A stretch of 61,527 nt of DNA from Bradyrhizobium sp. WSM1743 (GTDB lineage: Bacteria; Pseudomonadota; Alphaproteobacteria; Rhizobiales; Xanthobacteraceae), in assembly GCF_000473065.1 (NCBI RefSeq), contig NZ_AXAZ01000050.1, positions 1 through 61,527 on the forward strand. Reading direction: 5' to 3'. The translations under genes were made by a program, and so were the position numbers. The notes beneath the pieces were generated by a model. The model worked only from the letters and a program-made list of their open reading frames with translations. It did no database searches and had not been told where the DNA came from. Below, one piece after another: positions 25,456 to 34,323 of the stretch; the stretch's first letter is position 1; each line of letters starts with the position of its first letter.

Positions 25456-26010
25456 TCAGCCGGAAAATCCGCCATGATCGAGGAAGGCCTGCTCTTCCTC
25501 CGTCGTGTCGCGACCGAGGAGGCGGTTGCGGTGGGGGAAGCGGCCGAACCGCCGGATGATGTCGGCGTGCTCGCGAGCGTATTTCAGGTTCTCGGCATTG
25601 TCGGTGTTTTGAAACAGCGCGACGCAGTGCAGCTGGTCAGCCAGGTGCTCGGAATGCATGAAGGGCAGGTAGAGGAATTCGAGCAGCATGGGATCGACCC
25701 TACGGTCGACGCCCCGATCGATGGCGCGACGGGCGACCTCGCGCGCCTGCGCGTCACTGGCAAAGGTTTGTGGCGTGCCGCGGAACATGTTGCGGGGGAA
25801 CTGATCGAGCACGATGACGAGCGCGAGCGTGCCCTCATCCGTCGTCTCCCATGATCCGAGCTCACCGGCGACCGCCTTCTGCCATACAGCGAGAAAGCGG
25901 CGCCTGACTTCCGCATCGAAGGCGTCGTTGCGCTTGTACCAGCGCTCGCGGCCGGCCTCGCGCCAGAAGGCGAGAATGTCTGATGGCTCGATGTCGCCGA
26001 CCTCAGTCAT
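25456..26010 (-). CDS. DUF924 family protein
   Basis: A 184-residue helical protein. The start (ILAFWREAGRERWYKRNDAFD) and the motif LVIVLDQFPRNMFRGT are diagnostic of DUF924, a TPR-like family of unknown function; the C-terminal part (SVxHADIIRRFGRFPHRNRLLGR-like stretch with EEEQAFL) is also conserved. It begins 17 bases after fadD stop on the same strand and is probably co-transcribed with it. Confidence 0.9.
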   Translation of the reverse strand: MTEVGDIEPSDILAFWREAGRERWYKRNDAFDAEVRRRFLAVWQKAVAGELGSWETTDEGTLALVIVLDQFPRNMFRGTPQTFASDAQAREVARRAIDRGVDRRVDPMLLEFLYLPFMHSEHLADQLHCVALFQNTDNAENLKYAREHADIIRRFGRFPHRNRLLGRDTTEEEQAFLDHGGFSG

Positions 26011-26027
26011 CGACCGGAAGCGTCGCC

Positions 26028-27713
26028 TTACGCCGCTTCCGCATTCTTCTCGTCGCGGAGCTGGCGGCGCAGGATCTTGCCGACATTGGTCTTCGGCAGG
26101 TCGTTGCGGAATTCGATGTGCTTGGGCACCTTGTAGCCGGTGAGCTGCTCGTGACAGAACTTGATCACGGCTTCTGCGGTGAGGTTCGGGTCCTTCTTCA
26201 CCACGAACGCCTTCACCGCTTCGCCCGACTTGGAATCGGGGATGCCGATCACGGCGCATTCGAGCACGCCCGGATGGCTCGCGATCACTTCCTCGATCTC
26301 GTTGGGATAGACGTTGAAGCCGGAGACCAGGATCATGTCCTTCTTGCGGTCGACGATCTTGGTGTAGCCCTTCTCGTCCATGATGCCGATGTCGCCGGTG
26401 CGGAAATATCCGTCAGCGGTCATCACCTTGGCGGTCTCTTCCGGCCTGTTCCAGTAGCCGGACATGACCTGCGGGCCCTTGGCGCAGATCTCGCCGGGCT
26501 GGCCGAGCGGGACTTCGTTGCCGTCGTCGTCGCGGATCGAGATCCAGGTCGAAGGCACGGGGATGCCGATCGTACCCGTGAACTCCGTTGCCGTCGCCGG
26601 ATTGCAGGTCAGCGTCGGCGAGGTCTCCGACAGGCCGTAACCTTCGGCAATGAAGCAGCCGGTGATCGCCTTCCACTGATCGGCCACGGCGCGCTGCACC
26701 GCCATGCCGCCGCCGTTGGAGATCTTCAGCTTGGAGAAGTCGAGCTTCTTGAAATCGGGATGGTGCATCAACCCGTTGTAGAGCGTGTTCACGGCCGGGA
26801 AGCTGTTGACCTGGTATTTCGCCAGCTCCTTGATGAAGCCGGCAATGTCGCGCGGGTTTGGGATCAGGAGATTGCAGCCGCCGGCGCGCACCGCCAGCAG
26901 GTAGCAGGCCGTCAGCGCGAAAATGTGATAGAGCGGCAGCGCGCAGACGATCATGAGCTGGTCGACATGCGGCGGCGCGGCGAGCGCCGGCTGGAGCCAG
27001 GCGTCGTTCTGCAGGACGTTGGCGACGATGTTGCGATGGAGCAGCGTGGCGCCCTTGGAGACGCCGGTGGTGCCGCCGGTATATTGCAGGAAGGCGACGT
27101 CGCCCGGCGACAGTTTCGGCTTGTTGAAGGTCATGCCGCGGCCGGCCGACAGCGCGTCGTTGAACGACACCGCGCCCGGCAGCGACCAGGCTGGCACCAT
27201 CTTCTTCACGCGGCGGACGACGAGATTGACGATCACGCCTTTGAAGCCGAGCAGGTCGCCCATGCTGGCGACGATGACGTGCTTCACCTGCGTCTTGGCG
27301 ATCACCTGCTCGACGGTATGGGCAAAGTTCTCCAGCACGATGATGGCTTCGGCGCCGGAATCCTTGAGCTGGTGCTCGAGCTCGCGCGGGGTGTAAAGCG
27401 GGTTGACGTTCACGACCGCAAATCCGGCGCGCAGCACGGCGGCGGTCGCGACCGGATATTGCAGCACGTTCGGCATCATGATCGCGACGCGGGCGCCGCG
27501 CTGGAGCCCGCGGCCCTGCAGGTAGGCGGCGAGGGCGACCGACATCTGGTCGAGGTCGCGATAGCTGATCGACTTGTCCATGCAGATGAACGCCTTGCGG
27601 TCGGCGAACTTGGTGAAGCTCTCCTCCAGCAGGTCGACCAGCGATGCGTATTGCGTCGGCTCGATATCGGCGGGCACGCCGGGCGGGTACTGCTTGAGCC
27701 AGATGCGCTCCAT
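26028..27713 (-). CDS. fadD: long-chain-fatty-acid--CoA ligase
   Basis: A 561-residue acyl-CoA synthetase that activates long-chain fatty acids for beta-oxidation. A3 loop YTGGTTGVSKGA (near 219), GYGLSETSP (near 360), YFRTGDIG (near 440) and VNSGFNVYPNE-type hinge with KTNVGKILRR at the end (catalytic Lys) are present. The start MERIWLKQYPPGVPADI is usual for proteobacterial FadD. GGGGAG is upstream. Followed by DUF924. Confidence 0.95.
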   Translation of the reverse strand: MERIWLKQYPPGVPADIEPTQYASLVDLLEESFTKFADRKAFICMDKSISYRDLDQMSVALAAYLQGRGLQRGARVAIMMPNVLQYPVATAAVLRAGFAVVNVNPLYTPRELEHQLKDSGAEAIIVLENFAHTVEQVIAKTQVKHVIVASMGDLLGFKGVIVNLVVRRVKKMVPAWSLPGAVSFNDALSAGRGMTFNKPKLSPGDVAFLQYTGGTTGVSKGATLLHRNIVANVLQNDAWLQPALAAPPHVDQLMIVCALPLYHIFALTACYLLAVRAGGCNLLIPNPRDIAGFIKELAKYQVNSFPAVNTLYNGLMHHPDFKKLDFSKLKISNGGGMAVQRAVADQWKAITGCFIAEGYGLSETSPTLTCNPATATEFTGTIGIPVPSTWISIRDDDGNEVPLGQPGEICAKGPQVMSGYWNRPEETAKVMTADGYFRTGDIGIMDEKGYTKIVDRKKDMILVSGFNVYPNEIEEVIASHPGVLECAVIGIPDSKSGEAVKAFVVKKDPNLTAEAVIKFCHEQLTGYKVPKHIEFRNDLPKTNVGKILRRQLRDEKNAEAA

Positions 27714-27902
27714 GGAAGACTCCCCTCATTGACCAGGGCCCGTTGTTCTCGGGCTTGCCTCATTGCCGCCAGTATCCAGCTTGCCGGAACGGGTGGCAAG
27801 TCGTCGTGGCTTAGGGCAAAGGTCGGGGCGTAGCTACTGGAATCGTCGCAAAGCACGCTGCCGCAGGTGCGAAGCGCGGGCTGCGGTTTATCCCGAGGGG
27901 CG

Positions 27903-29387
27903 CTAACTGTTGTTCGCCGGCTTGGCGGCGGCGGGCTTGGTCGCGGCCTTGGGCTTGGCAGGCTTTGCCGCCTGATCGCCGCTTGCCGCAGGCTTCTCGG
28001 CAGATTTGGCCGCATCGGGCTTGGCCGCAGCATGCTTGGCACCGGCCGGCTTGGCTGTGGTCTTTGTGTCGCTCTTGGCGTCAGGCTTGGAGGCGGCAGG
28101 CTTGGAGGCGGCAGGCTTCGCCGCCGCCGTCTTAGTGTCGTTGGGCTTGTCCGTGGGCTTGTCAGCCGCGTCGGGCTTCTTGGCGACGCGCGACTTCTTG
28201 CCACGCGGCTTTGATGCGGCCTGCTGGTCGGCGTCGGCGGCGACGGCCGCGATCAGCGCGGTGCCGGTGCGGGTCGGGCCGGTATAGACCAGCACGGGTT
28301 CGACCGCCGCGGGGGCCGAGGCCATCAGCTCGGAAGCCTTCATCAGCGGCGGCTGCAGGCCCGCCGTGAAGAAGGTGACCTGGGCCTCGCCGCCGGTGGC
28401 GGAGGCCGATCCGGTCGCGCCGCCATTGGCCGCGATCAGCGCATCGTCGTCGTCGGTGGCCGGCCGCTTGCGGTTGGGCCCGCACATCTCGTCGCGCAGA
28501 TTCGGCGGAGTGGCGTCGACCGGCAGGAGATTTTCGACGGTGCCGAGCGAGGGGCGCAGCCAGGTGAGATTGTCCTGGCCGAAGCCACGCTCGAGCAGCT
28601 GCGCCGCCTTCACCGCGCGCGCGGTGCCGGAATTGGCACCCAGGACCACCGCGATCAGCCGGCGGCCGTTGCGCGTGGCCGAGGCGACGAGGTTGTAGCC
28701 GGAGGCGCAGATGAAGCCGGTCTTGAACCCGTCGGCGCCGGGATAGCGGCCGATCAGCTTGTTGAAATTGCCGGTGACGCGCTTGCCGAAGCGGATCGCC
28801 GGGATGTGCACGAAGTATTCGTATTCCGGCAGCTCGCGCAGGAACGAGCGCGCCAAAATGCCGAGGTCGCGCGCCGAGGTGATCTGGCCGTCGGCGGGCA
28901 GGCCGTTCGGATTGACGTAGCTCGTCTGCGTCATCCCGAGCTTCTTCGCGGTGTCGTTCATCATCGCGGAGAAGCCGTCGATCGAGCCGCCGACGCCTTC
29001 GGCGAGCACCACGGCCATATCGTTCGCCGACTTGACCATCATCATCTTCAGCGCGTTGTCGACGGTGACCTGCGTTCCCGGGCGGAATCCCATCTTCGAG
29101 GGCGATTGCGAGGCCGCGGTCGGCGATACCGTGAGCAGCGTGTCGAGCGTCAGCCTGCCGTCCTTGACCGCCTTCAGCGTGACATAGGCGGTCATGATCT
29201 TGGTGACGGAGGCCGGGTACCAGGGGATGGTCGCGTTATCGGCCTGTAGCACCTTGCCGCTGTCGGCCTCGATCAGCAGCAGCGCTTCGGCGCTCGCCGC
29301 GCGCGGCGCGAGCAACGCGGCACATGCGAGCGTCGCAGCGAGCAGGTTGAACAGGGATTTGCGAAGCAGCGGGCGAAGGGCGTGCAC
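27903..29387 (-). CDS. D-alanyl-D-alanine carboxypeptidase with Lys/Ala-rich tail
   Basis: A 494-residue low-molecular-weight PBP (S11 peptidase). Signal peptide 1-33, then S60-V-T-K63, S120-A-N122 and K222-T-G224, the three active-site motifs of DD-carboxypeptidases. It would trim the terminal D-Ala of peptidoglycan stem peptides in the periplasm. Unusually, instead of the usual short amphipathic anchor it ends in a ~105-residue low-complexity tail of Lys, Ala, Pro, Asp (residues ~388-494), resembling histone H1 tails. GTG start. Confidence 0.9.
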   Translation of the reverse strand: MHALRPLLRKSLFNLLAATLACAALLAPRAASAEALLLIEADSGKVLQADNATIPWYPASVTKIMTAYVTLKAVKDGRLTLDTLLTVSPTAASQSPSKMGFRPGTQVTVDNALKMMMVKSANDMAVVLAEGVGGSIDGFSAMMNDTAKKLGMTQTSYVNPNGLPADGQITSARDLGILARSFLRELPEYEYFVHIPAIRFGKRVTGNFNKLIGRYPGADGFKTGFICASGYNLVASATRNGRRLIAVVLGANSGTARAVKAAQLLERGFGQDNLTWLRPSLGTVENLLPVDATPPNLRDEMCGPNRKRPATDDDDALIAANGGATGSASATGGEAQVTFFTAGLQPPLMKASELMASAPAAVEPVLVYTGPTRTGTALIAAVAADADQQAASKPRGKKSRVAKKPDAADKPTDKPNDTKTAAAKPAASKPAASKPDAKSDTKTTAKPAGAKHAAAKPDAAKSAEKPAASGDQAAKPAKPKAATKPAAAKPANNS

Positions 29388-29576
29388 TATCCGATTCCGG
29401 TCCTTGGAGATCCGCCTGATACGGTCGGCTCTCGTGATCTGATCGTCGGTTCTGAAATCCGGCGCCGCCGCTTGCGGCGTCGCAAACCTATACCGGCTGG
29501 TGCGTCGAGAATAGGGGGATCGGCGCGGTATTCCGCAATGAAATAGGCCGAATTTCGACGGTGCTGTGGGGACTTG

Positions 29577-31373
29577 CTAAGGGGATTTGGCCGCCGTCGC
29601 GGCAGCCTCGGCCGCCGTCACGCTGGCCCGTGCGTTCTCATGGACCATGAACTGGGCCTTGGCCATCTCGGCAAAATGGCCGCCTTTGGTCACGAGTTCA
29701 TCGAAAGTTCCGGTTTCGATCACGCGTCCATTCTCGAACACCAGGATCCGCGTGGCGCTACGGATGGTGGAGAGACGATGGGCGATCACGAAAGTGGTGC
29801 GGCCCTTCATCACTTCGTCGAGAGCGGCATTCACCTTGACCTCGGTGACGGCGTCCAGCGCGCTGGTGGCTTCGTCCAGGATCAGGATCGGCGGGTCCTT
29901 GAGAAGCGCGCGGGCAATCGAGAGGCGCTGGCGCTCGCCGCCGGAGAGCATGCGGCCGCGCTCGCCGGCATTGGTCGTGAAGCCGCCGCTGCGCTCGATA
30001 AAGTCGAGCGCCTGGGCGCGCTCGGCCGCCGTGCGCATCTCTGCCTCGGTCGCATCCGGCTTGCCGACGCGTAAGTTCTCCTCGATCGAACGGTTGAACA
30101 GCAGCGCTTCCTGGAACACGACGCCGATGTTTCGTCGCAGCGAGGTCAATGTCACGCCGCGGACGTCCATGCCGTCGATCTTGATGAAGCCGGATTGCGG
30201 ATCGAAGGCGCGGTGCAAGAGCGCGATCGCGGTGGATTTGCCGGCGCCGGTCGGCCCGACCAGCGCGATGGTCTCGCCGGGCAGCGCGGTGAAGGTGAGG
30301 TCCTCGATCGCCGGCCGCTTGCCGTCATAGGAGAACGTGACGTCGTGGAACTCGACGAGGCCGGAGAGCCTGCCGGCATCGATCGCGTCGGGCCGATCGT
30401 GGACGGCCGGCACGGCATCGAGCACGCCAAAGAACTCGCGCAGGCGCGGCGCTTCCATGAACACGCTGTTGATGAAGCTCACGACCTGCTCGAGCTTCTG
30501 GATCAGCATCGTCGCAAAGCTCACGAACATCACGATCTCGCCGACCGAGGTCAGCCCCTGATCGTGCAGGGCGATGCCGAGCGTGAAGATCGCGAGCACT
30601 GTGATAGTGGTGGAGGCGCGCGTGATGATGGTGACGACCGCCCACCAGGACAGCACCGGCATCTGCGCCGCCAGCAGCTCGTCGGCGACGGAGCGCAGCC
30701 CCTTCACCTCGGATTCGACGCGGACGAAGCTCTGCACCAGCGCGACATTGCCGAGCGCATCGGAGGCGCGCGCGGAGAGCTCGCTATAGTGCTCCTCGAC
30801 CTCCATCTGCATGCCGAAGGTCTTGCGCACCACGAAGGTCGTCAGCGCCGTGAAGACGATGCAGAGCACGAACAGCAGGATCGCGAGCCGCCAGTTCAGG
30901 TACAGCGATAGCGGCAGCAGCACCACGACCGAGAGGATCGCGGCAAAGTGCTCGCGGAAAAAGCCGACCCACAACCGCCACAGCGCATCGGTGCCGTTGA
31001 GCATCACCTTCATCAGCCGGCCCGAATGGGTGCCGGAGTGGAAGGTCAGCGGCAGTTGCAGGATGTGCTCGAAATAGTCGGTCAGCACCGCCTGACGCTG
31101 GCGATGTGAAAGCCGGTCGGCCTGCAAGGCCACGAGCGCGCTGCACGCGATGGTGAAGAGCCCGAACGCGACCCAGGCGGTCAGGAACGGCCAGGCCGAG
31201 TTCGACCCGGCCACCGTCTTGCCCGAGAGCACGTCGACGATACGGCCGAACAGCACAGGCTCGGCGAATTGCGAGCCCGCGAGCAGGAGATTGGCGACCG
31301 CGAGCAGCCAGCCCAGCCGCGCCTCCTTGCCGAGCAGCTCGAGTACGCGGGTGTAGATACGGAGCATGGACAT
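29577..31373 (-). CDS. ndvA: glucan ABC exporter NdvA-like (fused permease/ATPase)
   Basis: A 598-residue half-transporter: six membrane helices (residues 20-320) followed by an ATPase with GPTGAGKST (Walker A, ~380), LSGGERQRL (signature) and ILILDEATSALD (Walker B). The N-terminal domain (FAEPVLFGRIVD, ADRLSHRQR) and the exporter subgroup match NdvA/ChvA, which exports cyclic beta-glucans to the periplasm in rhizobia and agrobacteria. No glucan synthase (ndvB-like) gene is in the window. The substrate is inferred from family. Confidence 0.82.
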   Translation of the reverse strand: MSMLRIYTRVLELLGKEARLGWLLAVANLLLAGSQFAEPVLFGRIVDVLSGKTVAGSNSAWPFLTAWVAFGLFTIACSALVALQADRLSHRQRQAVLTDYFEHILQLPLTFHSGTHSGRLMKVMLNGTDALWRLWVGFFREHFAAILSVVVLLPLSLYLNWRLAILLFVLCIVFTALTTFVVRKTFGMQMEVEEHYSELSARASDALGNVALVQSFVRVESEVKGLRSVADELLAAQMPVLSWWAVVTIITRASTTITVLAIFTLGIALHDQGLTSVGEIVMFVSFATMLIQKLEQVVSFINSVFMEAPRLREFFGVLDAVPAVHDRPDAIDAGRLSGLVEFHDVTFSYDGKRPAIEDLTFTALPGETIALVGPTGAGKSTAIALLHRAFDPQSGFIKIDGMDVRGVTLTSLRRNIGVVFQEALLFNRSIEENLRVGKPDATEAEMRTAAERAQALDFIERSGGFTTNAGERGRMLSGGERQRLSIARALLKDPPILILDEATSALDAVTEVKVNAALDEVMKGRTTFVIAHRLSTIRSATRILVFENGRVIETGTFDELVTKGGHFAEMAKAQFMVHENARASVTAAEAAATAAKSP

Positions 31374-31458
31374 ACGGGCGACGAACTCGAACGGACGACG
31401 GAGCCCGTATTTTAAGCAGGGATCGTGCGGGAGATATAGCGGAAGCTGGCAGTTTTGC

Positions 31459-32508
31459 TCAATTGATCAGGCGCTCCGCCACGCCCGGCAGGAACTGGTC
31501 GTCGAAGACGTCGCCCGCCGCCGGCCGTTTGCGGAACTTGAAGTCCTGCGCGATCTGGTCGATCGAGCGCTCCAGGCGCGCCGGCTCGACGCCGCCGAGG
31601 CCGTTGCGCTTGACCTCGTCGGTCAGGACGTTGTCGGCGAGGACGGTGCGCAGGCGCTCCAGCTCCAGGTTGCGGTCTCCGTCGTCGATGCGGCTCGCGG
31701 CCTCCTCGGCCGCACGCCCCGGCTCTCTGATGGTGACGTTGATGCCCGCGATCAAAGCGCGGACGAAGCCCTTCACGGCGTCCGGCTTTGCTGCGGCGAA
31801 GGCCGGATTGACCACCACGGCAAAGCCATAGGCTTCGCAGCCGTAGTCCGCATAGCGCAGCACGACGAGATCGGCTCCAGGCACGCCGCGGTCGCGCAGA
31901 TTCACCGCCGACAGATAGTTGAAGCCGGCGACGGCATCGACCTGTCCCGCGGACAGGATCGGCTCGCGTACCGCCGCGCCGATCTTGTGGAATTTGATGC
32001 GCGATGCCTTGATGCCGTTCTGCTGCGCCAGCGCCGGCCACAGCCGCATGGACAGGTCGCTGTCGGCAACGCCGACGGTCTTGCCGTCGAGATCGGGCAG
32101 GAGGTGGATGCCGCGGCTCTTGCGCGCGACGATCGCGTAGGGTGCGCTGTTGAACAGCACGAACACCGCCTTGACCGGCGCCGTGTCGTCCTTGTCACGG
32201 AAACGGATCAGCTCGTTGATGTCGACGAGCGCAAGCTCGCTGTCGCCCTTGGCGACGCGTGCGAGCGCCTCCGGCGATCCGCTCGCACTGTTGAAGGACA
32301 CGTTGAGACGCTCGGCGCCGAACCTGCCGTCCTTCGCCGCAAGGAAGAACGGCGCCATGCTCGCATCAATGGGACGGTCGAAGGTGAAGTGGATCGCTGT
32401 GGAGGGGGTGCCGCTCTCGGCTCCCGTGGCCTCGCGCGCAGTCAATGCTGCGAACGAGATTGCAAGGGCCCGCAGGCAGTGAAGGGCGATCGTCTTGAAT
32501 CCTGACAT
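31459..32508 (-). CDS. NMT1/SsuA-like periplasmic binding protein
   Basis: A 349-residue exported protein of the NMT1/THI5-like family that serves nitrate, sulfonate, taurine or thiamine-precursor ABC importers. Signal peptide 1-29; the mature protein begins with a strand-helix motif AIHFTFDRPIDASMAPFFLAA and has the DLDGKTVGVAD and GQVDAVAGFNYL segments of the family. No permease or ATPase gene lies beside it, so its transporter partner must be elsewhere or absent. The ribosome site is weak. Confidence 0.8.
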   Translation of the reverse strand: MSGFKTIALHCLRALAISFAALTAREATGAESGTPSTAIHFTFDRPIDASMAPFFLAAKDGRFGAERLNVSFNSASGSPEALARVAKGDSELALVDINELIRFRDKDDTAPVKAVFVLFNSAPYAIVARKSRGIHLLPDLDGKTVGVADSDLSMRLWPALAQQNGIKASRIKFHKIGAAVREPILSAGQVDAVAGFNYLSAVNLRDRGVPGADLVVLRYADYGCEAYGFAVVVNPAFAAAKPDAVKGFVRALIAGINVTIREPGRAAEEAASRIDDGDRNLELERLRTVLADNVLTDEVKRNGLGGVEPARLERSIDQIAQDFKFRKRPAAGDVFDDQFLPGVAERLIN

Positions 32509-32647
32509 CGATTGCGCCGGTCCCGCATTGTTGTGGTTTCGAGACGCTTGCAGCGCCGGCCCGCAACGAGCGTGCGCGCACCAACATGAACGGCGGATGA
32601 GCGGCGGTTGCGTCACGATTACGCAACCCCGTTCAGCTTGTGTTGGG

Positions 32648-32662
32648 GTTGGGGAACCCAAC
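32648..32662 (+). promoter_or_regulatory. small inverted repeat upstream of the BA14K gene
   Basis: GTTGGG-gaa-CCCAAC lies 75 bases before the ATG, in a 130-base leader that is G-rich and otherwise unassigned. It could be an operator or a 5'-UTR hairpin. No known motif matched by eye. Confidence 0.3.
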
Positions 32663-32737
32663 TTAGGTACTGCGGGTTTGAGAGGCATGAGCCTGTCCGC
32701 AGGCGTCCATTCCAGGTCCCAAAGGAGGGCCCAAGAT

Positions 32738-33103
32738 ATGTTCGAGCGATTCTCCAGGTTTGCGGGCCGAAAGGCCGTTCTTGCCACCGCCGCGGTGCTG
32801 GCGGTGACCGCAATTGCCCCGACCGCTTCATATGCGGGCGGCCGACACTGGCATGGTGGCGGTGGCGCGGCTGCTGCTGCGGCTTTCGCCGCTATCGGCA
32901 CCGGTCTTGCCATCGCCGCAACCCGTGACGCCTACGCCTATGACTACGGTCCGGGCTATGGCTATTACGGCGGCCCCGTCTATTACAGGGCTCCTGCCTA
33001 CGGGCCCTATTATGGTCCAGGCCCGAACTTCCCGTATCAGCGCTATGGCGGCACGGCTCCGTCCGAGTTCTGCGGCCAGGGTTACTACCAGAACTGCTAT
33101 TAG
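32738..33103 (+). CDS. BA14K family protein
   Basis: A 121-residue exported protein: signal peptide (FAGRKAVLATAAVLAVTAIAPTASYA), a second hydrophobic Ala stretch (GGGGAAAAAAFAAIGTGLAIAA) and a Tyr/Gly/Pro-rich C-terminus ending in a Cys pair (EFCGQGYYQNCY). Matches the BA14K family, named after an immunoreactive Brucella protein. AAAGGAGGG is a strong ribosome site, suggesting high expression. Envelope location is inferred. Confidence 0.82.
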   Translation: MFERFSRFAGRKAVLATAAVLAVTAIAPTASYAGGRHWHGGGGAAAAAAFAAIGTGLAIAATRDAYAYDYGPGYGYYGGPVYYRAPAYGPYYGPGPNFPYQRYGGTAPSEFCGQGYYQNCY

Positions 33104-33125
33104 CTCCGGCACCCGAAGGTTGGCC

Positions 33126-33170
33126 AAAACAGGCCGTCGCGCTTGCCGCGCCGGCCTGTTTTCTGCTTTT
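33126..33170 (+). terminator. rho-independent terminator of the BA14K gene
   Basis: AAAACAGGCC and GGCCTGTTTT form a 10-bp stem with a GC-rich loop, followed by TTTTCTGCTTTT. It starts 22 bases past the stop codon. Confidence 0.85.
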
Positions 33171-33221
33171 ATTGCCGCGCGTTAACACGCTCGCCATTTG
33201 TTTAGCGTAGTTTTGAGTACC

Positions 33222-33629
33222 ATGAGTGATTCGCTTGAGCGGCTATATCTGGCTGTGCTCGCGGCCAGGGATCTTGATCCGGCAACATCGCGCACGGCCC
33301 GGCTGTTTCAGCGTGGGCCCTCCAAAATGGCAAAGAAGCTGGCCGAAGAGGCCATCGAAGTCGTCATCGATGCGGTCAATGGCGATAGCGAGGCCGTGAT
33401 CCGTGAAAGCGCCGACCTGCTCTACAATCTCACCGTGCTGTGGGCTTCGGCCGGAGTACGTCCGGAGGACGTCTGGCGGGAAATGACGCGGCGGGAAGAC
33501 TTGCTCGGCATCGCCGAGAAGCTGCCGAAGTCGCAACCGATGAAGCTGCCCAAAGTCGCGTCACCGCGCATGGCCTCACGGCGGCCAATTGTCGCGCTCG
33601 AAGGCCGCGCCGCGCGCAAGCGCCACTAG
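33222..33629 (+). CDS. hisE: HisE-like phosphoribosyl-ATP pyrophosphatase homologue
   Basis: A 135-residue all-alpha NTP-pyrophosphatase of the HisE family, which removes pyrophosphate from PR-ATP in histidine synthesis. Metal-binding acidic residues are visible (KLAEEAIEVV and RESADLLYN). It is about 30 residues longer than typical HisE, the extra part being a basic C-terminal tail (MKLPKVASPRMASRRPIVALEG). It stands alone, away from any his genes, so it may be a second copy or have another nucleotide substrate. Confidence 0.8.
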   Translation: MSDSLERLYLAVLAARDLDPATSRTARLFQRGPSKMAKKLAEEAIEVVIDAVNGDSEAVIRESADLLYNLTVLWASAGVRPEDVWREMTRREDLLGIAEKLPKSQPMKLPKVASPRMASRRPIVALEGRAARKRH

Positions 33630-33695
33630 AAACGTCATAATTCGCCCCAATCTCGGCATGGACAAATCCGTCCCATGGTGCTTCATCGCGGCGCC

Positions 33696-34277
33696 ATGCT
33701 GAAACGTATCTACGACTGGTGCATCGACGCCGCCCACAAGCCCTACGCGCTCTGGATCATGGGAGCCGTGGCTTTCGCAGAAAGCTCCTTCTTTCCGGTC
33801 CCGCCCGATGTGATGCTCATCCCGATGTCACTGGCGCGCCCGCAGCGCGCCTGGGTCTATGCAACCGTCTGTACCATCACCTCGGTGGTCGGCGGCATCG
33901 TCGGCTACGCCATCGGCGCGCTGCTGTTCGACTCGGTCGGCCAATGGCTGATCCAGGTCTATGGCCTCGGCGACAAGGTCGACGCCTTCCGCGCCTCCTA
34001 TGCGGAATGGGGTGCGATCATTATCCTGCTCAAGGGGCTGACGCCGATCCCCTACAAGCTCGTCACGATCACCTCGGGCTTTGCCGGCTACAACATTGTT
34101 CTGTTCATCCTGTGTTCGATCGTCGCGCGCGGCGGACGCTTTTTCGTCGTGGCGATCCTGCTCAACCGCTATGGCGACTGGGTCCGGGTTCGGATCGAGA
34201 AGCATCTCGGACTGTGGGTCGCGATCGGCGCCGCGGTGCTGGTGCTCGGCTTCGTGGTCGCCATCAAACTGATCTAA
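33696..34277 (+). CDS. YqaA/DedA-family membrane protein
   Basis: A 193-residue inner-membrane protein of the YqaA (VTT domain) group. It has four or five helices, the PVPPDVMLIP re-entrant motif (near residue 30), GLTPIPYKLVTI (near 110) and a conserved Arg near the end (ARGGRFF). VTT proteins move undecaprenyl phosphate or phospholipids across membranes. The start MLKRIYDWCID is usual for close relatives; an ATG 7 codons upstream is an alternative, neither having a clear ribosome site. Confidence 0.88.
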   Translation: MLKRIYDWCIDAAHKPYALWIMGAVAFAESSFFPVPPDVMLIPMSLARPQRAWVYATVCTITSVVGGIVGYAIGALLFDSVGQWLIQVYGLGDKVDAFRASYAEWGAIIILLKGLTPIPYKLVTITSGFAGYNIVLFILCSIVARGGRFFVVAILLNRYGDWVRVRIEKHLGLWVAIGAAVLVLGFVVAIKLI

Positions 34278-34323
34278 AGCCAGCGGCTTTGCCGCCGCGC
34301 CGGCTTCGGCTACGGTTGCCGTC

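Noticed and set aside
25983..27833. 616-codon frame antisense to fadD
   Set aside because: No family features, low complexity, and the fadD frame has all ligase motifs.
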